Of a stretch of DNA of 63,712 bases, positions 27,225 to 35,883 are shown one piece after another (the stretch's first letter is position 1; each line of letters starts with the position of its first letter). The stretch comes from Lentibacillus populi (GTDB taxonomy: Bacteria > Bacillota > Bacilli > Bacillales > Amphibacillaceae). Location of the stretch: the NCBI GenBank assembly GCA_014642895.1, contig BMJD01000024.1, forward strand, positions 1 to 63,712, given 5' to 3'. The notes below the pieces were generated by a model. The model made no database searches and was not told the DNA's origin. It saw nothing but the letters and a program-made list of their open reading frames with translations. A program made the position numbers and the translations under genes.

Positions 27225-27917
27225 ATGACAAGAATCAGCAAGGGAATAACAATGGCGTTATTGCTTAGTATTGCAATCATTGTTTCTGCCTGTAACAATC
27301 AAGATCAAGGAGCAGCAAATGCAAATCGACAGGATGAAGAGAACACAACAAATGTTTCCGACCATTCCCATAACAACAACCAGGAGGGGTTAGATAATCC
27401 TGACGTTATCCCAAGTGAGATAGGGGATAAAACAAGCACAACTAATAAAGACGGGACTACATATTCTGGTATGGGAAATAATATTTATGGCTCAATCGGT
27501 AGTTCCGGAATCCATGAAGGGGGCGTTTCTTCTTATTTTGAATCGATTTTGGAGGGTCAAGGAATTACAGGTGTAAAAGTATTTGTTATTGATGACTCTG
27601 TTGTGTTGGCAAGAAATAAAAAGGAAACAACTAGCCATAAATACGATAATATGCAAAATGATTTATTAAGCGGCAATGAAGGAATGTCCGGAAGAGGCGA
27701 ACCTGAGGGAGTAAAAGACGAAAAAGGTGAAAGCCTTGATAATTTGAAGCAGGCCAAAAATGAGGTAAACGACATGTTTAATGGCAATGTCAAAATATTG
27801 ACCGTTACCAATCCAGAGGCAGTGGATCTGATCGAAAGCATTAAAGATAATATTATGGCTTCCTCTTATCAAGATGCCTCCAAGGAAGTATTACAACTTT
27901 TGCAAATGGCAGAGTAA
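27225..27917 (+). CDS. YhcN/YlaJ-family sporulation lipoprotein
   Basis: The 230-residue protein has a lipoprotein signal with lipobox SAC (Cys near residue 23), a polar Asn/Gln/Ser linker, and a C-terminal YhcN/YlaJ-type domain with the pattern GVKVFVIDDSVVLAR. Family members (YhcN, CoxA) are spore lipoproteins of the inner membrane or cortex made in the forespore. A GGAGGG site precedes the ATG. It is a single gene with a strong terminator. Its role in germination or cortex is inferred from the family only. Confidence 0.8.
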   Translation: MTRISKGITMALLLSIAIIVSACNNQDQGAANANRQDEENTTNVSDHSHNNNQEGLDNPDVIPSEIGDKTSTTNKDGTTYSGMGNNIYGSIGSSGIHEGGVSSYFESILEGQGITGVKVFVIDDSVVLARNKKETTSHKYDNMQNDLLSGNEGMSGRGEPEGVKDEKGESLDNLKQAKNEVNDMFNGNVKILTVTNPEAVDLIESIKDNIMASSYQDASKEVLQLLQMAE

Positions 27918-27975
27918 TGAACATCCCCTAGTTCAAATATAATGGGTTATCTTTAAGGGTGCAAAAACACCTAAT

Positions 27976-28017
27976 AAATGGCATGTGAAATCATAAAGGC
28001 TTACATGCCATTTTTTT
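27976..28017 (+). terminator. terminator of the sporulation lipoprotein gene
   Basis: AAATGGCATGTGAAA and its partner TTACATGCCATTT form a stem of about 12 bases followed by seven T residues. Confidence 0.82.
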
Positions 28018-28048
28018 ACTGGTGTATCCGGCTTTATATAGTAAGTCT

Positions 28049-28257
28049 CTCATTGCATGGATGAAAAACCCTTTTCTTACTATCCAAACGAGATTGGGCG
28101 CTCATCTACTAGATGAAAGACCCTTTTCTTGCTATCCAAACGAAATTCGGCGCTCATTGCCTGGATGAAAGACTCTTTTCTTGCTATCCAAACGAGATTG
28201 GGGCGTTCATTGCCTAGATGAAAGACTCTTTTCTTGCTATCCAAACGAGATTGGGCA
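28049..28257. repeat. four 52-53 bp tandem repeats
   Basis: Units 28049-28100, 28101-28152, 28153-28205 and 28206-28257 share the core GATGAAAGACTCTTTTCTTG followed by CTATCCAAACGAGATTGGG, with a few substitutions. A partial fifth start (CTCATCTACT) follows. The array ends where the multicopper oxidase homology begins. Confidence 0.9.
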
Positions 28258-28274
28258 CTCATCTACTATTGTTA

Positions 28275-29274
28275 ATCCATTTAACATGTATCGGCTCACT
28301 AAGATTCCGCTGGTTATCCAAGATCGATCGTTCAATGAGGATGGCTCGCTCTTTTATCCGCGGCAACCTGCCAATCCTTCCGATAAGTTGCCAAACCCAT
28401 CGATTACCCCGTTCTTTACCGGCGACACCATTCTAGTAAACGGGAAGGTCTGGCCATATTTGGAAGTCGAACCACGTAAATATCGATTTCGCATTTTAAA
28501 TGCATCAAACACGAGAGCATATCAATTATACCTTGATTCGGAGCAGCTGTTTTTTCAAATAGGCTCAGATGGGGGGCTCCTGCAAAAAACAGCCAAAATG
28601 AAAAAAATTACGATTGAACCCGCAGAACGCGTAGATTTGATTATTGATTTTTCAAACTATGATGGTAAGACAATTAATTTAAAAAATGACTTGGGACCAA
28701 ATGCTGATCCAAATGACAAAACGGATGATGTACTGCAATTTAAGGTAACCGTACCGCTTTCCAAAAAAGATACGAGCATCATTCCACGCAATTTAACACA
28801 TATTCCATCACTAAAACAAAATAACATTAATGCGATCCGTAATTTAAAGCTTGTTGGATCGACCGATGAACTAGGAAGACCATTACTTTTACTCGACAAT
28901 AAAAATGGAAAGATCCAATTACAGAAAAACCTCGTTTAGGAACGACCGAAATCTGGTCGCTCATGAATATCACTGGTTTCACACACCCAATTCATATCCA
29001 TTTGATTCAGTTTCAGATACTGGATCGTCGTCCATTCGATCTTGATTTCTATAACGAAAGTGGACTGATCAAATTCACAGGACCGGCAATACCACCAGAA
29101 CCAAACGAACGGGGATGGAAAGACACATTAGCGGCACCTTCTGCCCAAATCACTCGGGTAATTGCTCACTTTGCCCCGTATACTGGGGATTACGTCTGGC
29201 ATTGTCATATACTGGAACATGAAGATTATGATACGATGCGACCGTTCACGGTAATTGACCCTGAAAAAGATTAG
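28275..29274 (+). pseudogene. CotA-like multicopper oxidase, N-terminally truncated and frameshifted
   Basis: From about 28275 the frame matches CotA-type spore laccase (IPLVIQDRSFNEDGSLFYP, GETILVNGKVWPYLEVEP-like, IGSDGGLL). After about 28905 the protein continues in another frame with GTTEIWSLMN, THPIHIHLIQF and HCHILEHEDYDTMRP, the last two being copper-ligand motifs. About 175 N-terminal residues are missing and replaced by the tandem repeat array. One frame change lies in an A run at 28899-28905 (one A appears lost); the first frame stops at 28939. The intact enzyme oxidises phenols or bilirubin-like compounds in the outer coat, so this is a lost coat enzyme. Confidence 0.88.
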
Positions 29275-29277
29275 AAA

Positions 29278-29316
29278 AGCGTCTGAATCCGTGAAAATGG
29301 TATAGATTTAGACGCT
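29278..29316 (+). terminator. weak terminator after the multicopper oxidase remnant
   Basis: AGCGTCTGAATC and GATTTAGACGCT pair over about 15 bases of loop just after the stop codon. The T run is poor. Confidence 0.45.
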
Positions 29317-29440
29317 ATTCATAATGAATAATTTAGATTTGCTTAATGTTCGGCAATATATCCCCATTTATATTGAACGCAGCCCAATAAGTACTTTTTC
29401 TCGCTTGATCCAAAAATTGTGCATTTGATCAAGAAGCTGC

Positions 29441-30592
29441 TTACTCCAACCGCTCAATTATCGTTGCATTAGCCATACCATGGCCTTCGCACATGGTCTG
29501 CAATCCGTAACGTCCCCCCGTCCGTTCCAGTTCATGCATCATCGTTACCATTAACCGCCCACCGCTTGCTCCGAGCGGATGACCTAGTGCTATTGCTCCC
29601 CCATTTGGATTCAGTTTTTCCGGATCAGCACCGGTTTCGTCCAACCAAGCGAGCGGTACCGAAGCGAACGCCTCATTTACTTCAAAGATATCGATGTCGT
29701 TAATCGAGAGTCCTGCCTTTTTTAGCACCTTTTCCGTCGCTGGGATCGGCCCCGTCAGCATCAATGTCGGATCGGATCCAATCACAGAACGGGCGATTAC
29801 ACGAAATCTTGGCCTAAGTCCAAGTTTCTCCGCTTTTTCACGTGACATCAGGAGAATCGCCACAGCACCGTCACTAATTTGACTGGAATTTCCCGCTGTT
29901 ATGCTTCCGTCTTCTTTAAACGCAGGTTTTAATGTCTCAAGCTTCTCCAATGTCGTGTCAGCTCTTGGCCCTTCATCATCCTTCACGACCGTTTTTGTGC
30001 TATCTGGAAGGAGTATTTCCAGTGGCAATATTTCTTTTGCGAAACGCCCATCCTGACGTGCAGCAATTGCCTTTCTGTGGCTTTCCAGGGAAAATTCATC
30101 CATTTGCTCCCGACTGAACCCCCATTTCGTTGCAATACGGTCTGCAGATAAGCCCTGGTTAATGATTTCATACTTGGTTGTTAACGACTCACTTAATTTA
30201 ACCCCCTGCGCATTTGACCCCATTGGTACCCGCGACATGCTTTCGATTCCGCCAGCGACGACAACATCCATATCCCCACTGATGATCGCTTGCGCAGCAA
30301 AATGGACAGCTTGTTGACTTGAGCCACATTGTCGATCAATCGTCGTTCCGGGAACCTCAATTGGATAATTCGCAATTAATGCAGCTTGCCTGGCGATATC
30401 AAATGCTTGCTCTCCCACCTGGGAAACGCAGCCAAAGATCACATCCTCCACCAATGACGGACTAATACCAGCTCTTTTCACGACCTCCTCCAATGGCTTC
30501 GCGGCCAGTTCCTCTGCTCTGATACCACTTAGAATTCCGTTTCGTTTTCCTACAGGCGTCCTAACCGCTTCAACAATTACTGCTTCATGCAT
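29441..30592 (-). CDS. thiolase (acetyl-CoA C-acyltransferase)
   Basis: The 383-residue enzyme has the thiolase hallmarks: EAVRTPVGK near the start, active-site cysteine in DRQCGSSQQA, the histidine in GGAIALGHPLGASG, and the second catalytic cysteine in MCEGHGMANA. It condenses or cleaves 3-ketoacyl-CoA. No hydratase or dehydrogenase partner lies beside it, so the direction and chain length cannot be fixed. It is a single gene transcribed away from the coat gene cluster. Confidence 0.9.
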   Translation of the reverse strand: MHEAVIVEAVRTPVGKRNGILSGIRAEELAAKPLEEVVKRAGISPSLVEDVIFGCVSQVGEQAFDIARQAALIANYPIEVPGTTIDRQCGSSQQAVHFAAQAIISGDMDVVVAGGIESMSRVPMGSNAQGVKLSESLTTKYEIINQGLSADRIATKWGFSREQMDEFSLESHRKAIAARQDGRFAKEILPLEILLPDSTKTVVKDDEGPRADTTLEKLETLKPAFKEDGSITAGNSSQISDGAVAILLMSREKAEKLGLRPRFRVIARSVIGSDPTLMLTGPIPATEKVLKKAGLSINDIDIFEVNEAFASVPLAWLDETGADPEKLNPNGGAIALGHPLGASGGRLMVTMMHELERTGGRYGLQTMCEGHGMANATIIERLE

Positions 30593-30930
30593 AGCTAACT
30601 TCCTTTCATCATAAATCCTGAATTTAATCCAGCTTTTCCGGAATGTATAGGTACTTACAAATATGATAATTTATTAGTTAACCGCTTACAATAATAATTT
30701 TATAATAATTAAATAAATATGTCGACCGGTCTTTGGCTACAGCGTCACCATAGCATTAGTTCCCTATTAGCATCTGTCGGAAGCACTGTAAGAAGAATAA
30801 AAGAAAAACTCCTATACCGGCAACTTATCTTCTGCCTTCACAATAGGAGTTTTCTATGTTTCTCGTCTATTTTAAAAGGAGTAATTGGGTTTTTTGCGGA
30901 AATCTGCCTCTTGTTACACCACTGTAAAAA
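30593..30930. other. 338-bp intergenic region with a coat-gene terminator
   Basis: Between the thiolase start and the CotX-like stop there is an AT-rich stretch and the hairpin at 30804-30853. A frame on the plus strand at 30719-30934 has no ribosome site and crosses the hairpin; I do not call it a gene. Confidence 0.6.
30804..30853 (-). terminator. terminator of the CotX-like gene
   Basis: On the minus strand AAAACTCCTAT (loop of about 27 bases) ATAGGAGTTTTT is followed by further T residues. It lies about 80 bases after the stop of the coat gene. Confidence 0.6.
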
Positions 30931-31515
30931 CTAAAGTACGTCTAGTCTAACAACTAATGCAATTAAAACTTGTAACAGGATTTGGGCATTAACGGCGATA
31001 TCAGTGTCAGTTGTCGTTACATTTACACCACGTGAATTTTCAATATAAAGCTGCTGTTTGTTTACTTGGCTTGACTTTAATTTTGCAAAAAGATCTTGTG
31101 TGATCTCATCTCCAGCATTGGTATCAGCAATTGAAATGCTGATAACTAAAGCAATCGCAGCTTGCAGGGCAACTTGAATATTAACAGCAGCCTGGGTATC
31201 TGTTGATTGAACATCTACATCGCATGAATCTTTTATCACAATGCATTCACTAGACTGTTGAACATTTTTCAATTGTCCGCTCGCTTCCTGATTAATAGTA
31301 CTATCATTATCAAAATGCATAGGATGATCCATTGTTGGGTCTAGTGCACTCCACTTGTGGCATGGATCCTTTTTGTCACACGGATCTTGCTTATGGCATG
31401 AATCCTCTTTGCAGTGCGATTCACAATGATGACACTGATTGTCACATAGATCTACCTTGCGACAATGACTCTTAGACCTTTCCCTTTCTAGTAAAAAGTT
31501 TCTTTGGTTGTGCAT
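30931..31515 (-). CDS. cotX: CotX-like spore crust protein
   Basis: The 194-residue protein has an N-terminal Cys/His-rich stretch (LCDNQCHHCESHC and further CxxxDPC units). Two copies of the CotX/CotV domain follow, each with the pattern IKDSCDVDVQSTDTQAAVNIQ and a hydrophobic beta strand LVISISI. CotX and CotV form the crust, the outermost layer of the B. subtilis spore. AGGAGGAG precedes the ATG, and a sigma-K-like promoter lies just upstream. The CotW-like gene precedes it on the same strand, recalling the cotVWXYZ cluster. Confidence 0.85.
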   Translation of the reverse strand: MHNQRNFLLERERSKSHCRKVDLCDNQCHHCESHCKEDSCHKQDPCDKKDPCHKWSALDPTMDHPMHFDNDSTINQEASGQLKNVQQSSECIVIKDSCDVDVQSTDTQAAVNIQVALQAAIALVISISIADTNAGDEITQDLFAKLKSSQVNKQQLYIENSRGVNVTTTDTDIAVNAQILLQVLIALVVRLDVL

Positions 31516-31545
31516 TAAATCTCTCCTCCTTCTTGCCGTTTACTT

Positions 31546-31572
31546 TATGTTATGTATAACGTTTTAATTAGT
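31546..31572 (-). promoter_or_regulatory. sigma-K-like promoter of cotX
   Basis: On the minus strand AC is followed after 16 bases by CATAACATA, matching the sigma-K pattern AC-N16-CATAnnnTA. It lies about 30 bases before the CotX-like start. Confidence 0.6.
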
Positions 31573-31663
31573 AAGGGTGATTGTCTTATCATAGTAACCT
31601 ATTTTCTCATTTTCTAATGAAATAGTTGAAAACGATAAACTATCCCAATAATGATAGGCATAT

Positions 31664-31695
31664 AATACCCCGGACACTTGACTGCCCGGGGTATT
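31664..31695 (-). terminator. terminator between the cotW-like and cotX-like genes
   Basis: AATACCCCGG and CCGGGGTATT form a ten-base-pair GC-rich stem with a 12-base loop about 90 bases after the CotW-like stop. The T run is imperfect (TATTATAT). Confidence 0.6.
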
Positions 31696-31786
31696 ACAAC
31701 TATTTTAATAGACATATAACTGAATGTGCTTCACCGATGTGGAAAGTGACGGAAAATGATATAGACTACTCAATTGTACAGAATAA

Positions 31787-32005
31787 TTAACCTTTTTCTT
31801 TTTCCTGATTCCCTTCCTCCTTCCGAACCCGTGTTAAATCATCCACACTCTGTTTCAAGCTTTCCACTAAATTTCTAATTCTTTCTTTATCTTGGGAATC
31901 GAGTTTTTCTGCATCTAATTTTGCACCGTGCTTTTTTAATGTTGTATCCACAAGCATATCGATAATTTGAGTTGAAAAGTTTTCAAACCCATTATTATTA
32001 CTCAA
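31787..32005 (-). CDS. cotW: CotW-like spore crust protein
   Basis: The 72-residue hydrophilic protein is predicted to be helical and matches the CotW pattern from memory: KKHGAKLDAEKLDSQDKE followed by a helical NLVESLKQ stretch and a Lys/Glu-rich tail. B. subtilis CotW is about 105 residues, so this form is shorter. CotW is an accessory protein of the crust that helps CotX dissolve and assemble. I set the start at TTG 32005 because GGAGGTGG stands seven bases before it. The frame upstream would begin inside that site. Confidence 0.62.
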   Translation of the reverse strand: MSNNNGFENFSTQIIDMLVDTTLKKHGAKLDAEKLDSQDKERIRNLVESLKQSVDDLTRVRKEEGNQEKEKG

Positions 32006-32311
32006 AAAATCCACCTCCAGCACTTATTTTTATATAGTATATTCATAAGAAGTGTCTGTGTTAGGACTAATAGTCTATTTCCATACATTTTGTGCACCTG
32101 TTTAGTGCAATATCCGTTAATCTATTAAAAATGTGCTTTCAACTAGGACAAGGGCCGTTTCCTTACTTGCAAACCTCAACCTAGTTAACTATCTGAGATT
32201 CTAGGATATTGGTGGAATTATCTATCTTTAGACTTAAACGCCCTTACAGAAGGTTTAGATGAGAATATAGTAAATAGAGAAAAGATTATATTACAGAAAG
32301 GATGAGTACAA
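32006..32311. other. 306-bp divergent intergenic region
   Basis: It separates the CotW-like gene from the DUF2642-like pair. It contains a sigma-K-like promoter at 32244-32270 for the latter; I see no other feature. Confidence 0.5.
32244..32270 (+). promoter_or_regulatory. sigma-K-like promoter of the DUF2642-like pair
   Basis: AC at 32244-32245 is followed after 16 bases by AATATAGTA, one base from CATAnnnTA. It lies about 40 bases before the TTG start. Confidence 0.5.
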
Positions 32312-32692
32312 TTGGCACTAACAAATCGCCAGGCGGATCTTGTAAGGTTTCTTAACCAATTGTCACAAAATATCGCAGCTAACAGCGGGTTAAATACTGA
32401 TTTTTCAGTTGGTTTACCAGGCTTAGACGTAGATTTCAATGTTGGAATAGGAGGCGGTTCAGGTGACGGTTCAGGTAGCGGTTCAGATACCTGTCCACCA
32501 ACCACACCTACGACAATTCGAGAAGTATTATGCAATGCATTAAATGAACAGGTACAAGTGACAACGCCTTTTGGTATGGTTTCCGGTCTACTAATCGCAG
32601 TAAGAAACGACTATATTGTTTTAATTGAAAGTGGTACCGGTGATCAAGTATTGGTTCGCATCGATAAAATTGAATTTGTCAGTCAAATGTAA
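32312..32692 (+). CDS. spore-coat protein with DUF2642/Sm-like domain (first of pair)
   Basis: The 126-residue protein has an N-terminal helix (NRQADLVRFLNQL), a glycine/serine linker (GSGDGSGSGSD, about residues 50-60) and a C-terminal small barrel of the DUF2642 type, with the segments VTTPFGMVSGLLIAVRND and VLVRIDKIEF. DUF2642 proteins such as YuzF are small and coat-associated in Bacillus. The TTG start at 32312 has GAAAGGATG before it. The second gene follows after 12 bases with a similar domain, and a sigma-K-like promoter precedes the pair. Role inferred from the neighbours. Confidence 0.65.
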   Translation: MALTNRQADLVRFLNQLSQNIAANSGLNTDFSVGLPGLDVDFNVGIGGGSGDGSGSGSDTCPPTTPTTIREVLCNALNEQVQVTTPFGMVSGLLIAVRNDYIVLIESGTGDQVLVRIDKIEFVSQM

Positions 32693-32704
32693 GGAGGGAT
32701 ACGG

Positions 32705-32914
32705 ATGTTTGAAGATACGTTTGCAGCGGAACTAGCAACCAGAGTCGGTTCAAGTGTGGAGGTCGCTACTGATAACAATTTGGTGGAAGGAATTCTTTCA
32801 ACAGTAACCGCTGAATTGGTTCTCGTTATTGACGTTAACAGCGGTTATGACAGTACCAGATTATATATCTCACTGGATGCGATAAACTTTATTCGCTTTC
32901 CTGTAGCAGCCTAA
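32705..32914 (+). CDS. small DUF2642-like protein (second of pair)
   Basis: The 69-residue protein is almost entirely a small beta barrel: FAAELATRVGSSVEVATDN, VEGILSTVTAELVLVIDVN, then ISLDAINFIRFP. It looks like the C-terminal domain of its upstream neighbour, so the two probably arose by duplication and act together. An AAGGAGGG site lies between the two genes, which are 12 bases apart. A terminator follows. Confidence 0.65.
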   Translation: MFEDTFAAELATRVGSSVEVATDNNLVEGILSTVTAELVLVIDVNSGYDSTRLYISLDAINFIRFPVAA

Positions 32915-32926
32915 CAAACAGCAAGC

Positions 32927-32966
32927 ACCGGAAAATAGGATTCAATACCTCATTTTCCGGTTTTTT
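32927..32966 (+). terminator. terminator of the DUF2642-like pair
   Basis: ACCGGAAAAT and ATTTTCCGGT pair over about 14 bases of loop and six T residues follow. Confidence 0.82.
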
Positions 32967-33070
32967 ATGTTTCATATCAATAGATCATCCATCCCCTTAA
33001 TACTTCTGCCCCCACTTATCTTAAAAGCTCACGAATAAATGCATAAAACATGGCATACAATCATTACAAT

Positions 33071-33107
33071 AAAAAACAAAAAAAGAGTACATGAATGAAT
33101 GTACTCT
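33071..33107 (-). terminator. terminator of the Gfo/Idh/MocA gene
   Basis: On the minus strand AGAGTACATTC and its partner ATGTACTCT form a stem followed by TTTTTTTG. It lies about 25 bases after the stop codon. Confidence 0.75.
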
Positions 33108-33132
33108 GAACTAGATAACGGTTATAAAACGA

Positions 33133-34074
33133 TCACTGTTTCCCATTTCGGATTGTCTTGCTTATTTCATTGGTAATCATTAATACTTTCGCTCCGTCTT
33201 TCCCGGTAACGGAAGGCTCTGTATCGGACATAATACAATTCAGAAAATCCAACAACTGAATTTCTAATGGCTGGATGGAACTATCAATTTGAATATTTTC
33301 GGTTACAGTTATTGGAGCATGGCTTGTATGCTCAATCATAGGGTAGGTTCGCCTTATTTTATTGTTAAGGATATCGGCTTCAATAAAAGCATCTTCAGTC
33401 AAAATTTGCATGGTTCTGATTTTTCTTTTCGCCTTAAAACTGGCCGTCAGCTGGGCTGTAACCCCTTGTGATGATCTGGAAATGACTGCTGCGTGTTTTG
33501 GTGTATTTTCCATAATATTGCCAAGCGCATAAAATTCTACGATTTCATCATCAAGCAATTCAGGTAAAATATATAGATCATGAATCATTAAATCCTTTAC
33601 CACATCAACATTTTTAATCCTCTCATCATACGGATTCATTCTTAGAAAATCAATACCAATAATAGACTCTTTCTTCAGTTCCTTGATCAGATATCGAATG
33701 AATGGGTTAAAAAGTTCGATGTGTCCTATCTGAAGTTTTATACCTGCTGCTGCAGCTTTATGGTGTAAATCTTCAGCCTGAACGGCTGTACTCGTAATTG
33801 GCTTTTCCATCAACATGTGTACCTTGTGCCTGATACAAGTTAGACCGATATCATAATGAAATTCAGTTGGTACAGCAATACTGACGGCATCAACTGACTG
33901 TAGCAGATCAGGCATGGATTGAAATTGTTTCACCTTATATTTCTTGGCAATTTGCTGTCCTTTTTTTTCATCACTATCGTATATACCAACAAGCTGGCAA
34001 TGATCATGTAACGATAAGTATGTTCGTACATGATTTTCTCCCATATTACCTGTTCCAATTACGCCTACTTTCAT
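33133..34074 (-). CDS. Gfo/Idh/MocA-family NAD-dependent sugar 3-dehydrogenase (WbpB-like)
   Basis: The 313-residue enzyme has the N-terminal Rossmann motif GVIGTGNMGENH and the EKPITS motif that bears the catalytic lysine near residue 92. The C-terminal domain has HDLYIL around the usual histidine. WbpB-type enzymes oxidise C3 of UDP-GlcNAc uronic acid, and the complementary aminotransferase, acetyltransferase, 6-dehydrogenase and 2-epimerase all lie in this cluster. Close Gfo/Idh relatives act on other sugars, so the substrate is inferred from context. The start at 34074 follows GAGGAG. A sigma-K-like site lies upstream. Confidence 0.8.
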   Translation of the reverse strand: MKVGVIGTGNMGENHVRTYLSLHDHCQLVGIYDSDEKKGQQIAKKYKVKQFQSMPDLLQSVDAVSIAVPTEFHYDIGLTCIRHKVHMLMEKPITSTAVQAEDLHHKAAAAGIKLQIGHIELFNPFIRYLIKELKKESIIGIDFLRMNPYDERIKNVDVVKDLMIHDLYILPELLDDEIVEFYALGNIMENTPKHAAVISRSSQGVTAQLTASFKAKRKIRTMQILTEDAFIEADILNNKIRRTYPMIEHTSHAPITVTENIQIDSSIQPLEIQLLDFLNCIMSDTEPSVTGKDGAKVLMITNEISKTIRNGKQ

Positions 34075-34108
34075 AAAATATCTCCTCACTCTTTGTACTG
34101 CTCATAAA

Positions 34109-34117
34109 TATCCTATG
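34109..34117 (-). promoter_or_regulatory. possible sigma-K -10 element before the WbpB-like gene
   Basis: CATAGGATA on the minus strand fits CATAnnnTA and lies about 35 bases before the start codon. The matching AC at the -35 position is 18 bases away instead of 16, so this is tentative. Confidence 0.35.
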
Positions 34118-34218
34118 CACTAGCTTTTCGGTGAGGTAGACGTTCATAACGAAAAAATAAATTTGGCGCTTGTACGATGACCAAAATACTAGATTCTTGG
34201 AAAAAAGGAGGCGGGAAA

Positions 34219-35142
34219 ATGTTAAATGTGTTGTTTGTTACAGAAGACACTTCACAGTTCATACATAGAATTTATTATGATCTGGAACAAGAGCTAAAGG
34301 AAAGAGCAAACGTAATGATATGGCGAAAATCTGGCCATATTGATTTTATTTTGAAGCAGCTCCCCACCAAACCGGACTTTATCTTATTATTAAATGACAT
34401 AGACCAACAAATGTCCCCGATGATTAAGGGCCTGTCCCATTCCGGTATCCCCACTGGGTTATTCATAAATGATGTACACCGCTTCATCAATTTGCGGAGA
34501 AATTTCATCACCAAAAATAATATTAACCATTTATTTACAGTCATACGCGATAAATTTATCCAAACTTATCCCGAATTTGTTGATAAAATGGAATGGTTTC
34601 CACATTTTGTTCAAACAGAAATATTCCGTGATTACGGCATAGATAAGAATATCAACCTGTTGATGATGGGAGCAGTTAGCGATCATTACCCATTACGGCA
34701 AAAAATCATCAAGACATATAAAGGGAATCCAGATTTTATTTATCACAAGCATCCTGGATATCGGAACTTTAATAAAGATGAAAAAAACCAACATTTTATT
34801 GGTGAAAGATATGCAAGAGAAATAAACCAGGCGAAAATTGTATTCACCTGTCCATCCGTATTCCAATATCCTGTCATAAAATATTTTGAAGTGCTTGCTT
34901 GCAAAACCTTACTGTTAGCTCCAACCTTCAAAGAATTAGAGGATCTTGGCTTTGTCCCTGACTATCATTTCATACCAATTGATGAAAATAATTTTATGGA
35001 TAAAGCAGCCTACTATTTGGCTAATGAAACCGAACGACAAACTATAGCGGAACAGGGTTACCGGTTTATCCGGAAAAGGCATTCCGTTAAACAACGATCA
35101 GACCAGCTTATTAAAAAAATCGAAAGCGTCATTCAAAAATAA
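34219..35142 (+). CDS. CgeB-like glycosyltransferase
   Basis: The 307-residue protein resembles the CgeB/DUF3880 glycosyltransferases: it starts MLNVLFVTEDTSQF, has the segment FILLLNDIDQQ in the first half, and ends with the GT-B type donor region VIKYFEVLACKTLLLAP with the glutamate used to bind the sugar nucleotide. B. subtilis CgeB (about 317 residues) is needed for mature crust polysaccharide. AAGGAGG precedes the ATG at 34219. It opens the plus-strand run of sugar genes and is divergent from the WbpB-like gene. Confidence 0.75.
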   Translation: MLNVLFVTEDTSQFIHRIYYDLEQELKERANVMIWRKSGHIDFILKQLPTKPDFILLLNDIDQQMSPMIKGLSHSGIPTGLFINDVHRFINLRRNFITKNNINHLFTVIRDKFIQTYPEFVDKMEWFPHFVQTEIFRDYGIDKNINLLMMGAVSDHYPLRQKIIKTYKGNPDFIYHKHPGYRNFNKDEKNQHFIGERYAREINQAKIVFTCPSVFQYPVIKYFEVLACKTLLLAPTFKELEDLGFVPDYHFIPIDENNFMDKAAYYLANETERQTIAEQGYRFIRKRHSVKQRSDQLIKKIESVIQK

Positions 35143-35158
35143 TAAAGGAGGTTTTCAG

Positions 35159-35839
35159 TTGTCTACTATTCCAAAAAGCGTCAAGCTAGGAAACCATGTG
35201 GCTATTGAACAAGATGTGATGATTGGTGAAAATGTTGTGATCGGACATCATACTACCATTTTAAGGGGGACAGAAATTGGTGATAACGTTACCATTGGCT
35301 GTAACTGTGTGCTAGGCATCGAACCTAGCGTTAATGAGCGAATGCGAAAGACTTTTAAAGCTAACAATGGGCTTGTTATACAATGTGGTACTCGTATTGG
35401 CCATTTGGTATCTATCTATTCCGGCACCTCTATTGGTGAAAATGTTTTTATTGGCGATCATGCTGGTATTAGGGAGAACGTTAGCATCGGTGCAGAATCA
35501 GTGATCGGAAGAGCTGCCATTGTGGAATTAAATACGACCATTGGTAAATCCTGTACCGTTCAAACAAATGCTTATATAACTGGTGATACAACACTAGAGG
35601 ATCGCGTTTTCATTGGTCCTTGCGTCTCCATGTCTAATGATAAATATATGGGGGCAAAACCGTATTCCTTAAAAGGACCGTACATTAAAACGGGAGCCAA
35701 GATTGGCAATAACGCATCCCTGTTACCCGGCATTACAATTGGTGTGAACACTGTTATTGGGGCAGGAGCTGTTGTTACCAGGAATATGGAAGATGGTATT
35801 GTAGCAGCCGGTGTTCCCGCAAGGAAGATACCTTCGTAA
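35159..35839 (+). CDS. left-handed beta-helix acetyltransferase (WbpD-like)
   Basis: The 226-residue protein is a hexapeptide-repeat acyltransferase: the pattern (Ile/Val)-Gly-x-x-x-x repeats from residue 10 to about 130 (IGENVVIGHHT, IGDNVTIG). A loop holds GPCVSMSNDKYM and the C-terminal coils end GAGAVVTRNMEDGIVAAGVPAR. WbpD-type enzymes acetylate the 3-amino group of UDP-GlcNAc3NA with acetyl-CoA. The TTG start has AAAGGAGG before it. It follows the CgeB-like gene after 16 bases. Substrate is inferred from the cluster; sugar N-acetyltransferases with other sugars look alike. Confidence 0.78.
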   Translation: MSTIPKSVKLGNHVAIEQDVMIGENVVIGHHTTILRGTEIGDNVTIGCNCVLGIEPSVNERMRKTFKANNGLVIQCGTRIGHLVSIYSGTSIGENVFIGDHAGIRENVSIGAESVIGRAAIVELNTTIGKSCTVQTNAYITGDTTLEDRVFIGPCVSMSNDKYMGAKPYSLKGPYIKTGAKIGNNASLLPGITIGVNTVIGAGAVVTRNMEDGIVAAGVPARKIPS

Positions 35840-35883
35840 GAATAGTGGGAGCAAACATCTTACTAGAGAAAGGATGAATAATT

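Noticed and set aside
28049-28257. Regularly spaced repeats that could suggest a CRISPR array
   Set aside because: The units are head-to-tail tandem copies of 52-53 bases without unique spacers, and no cas genes are near.
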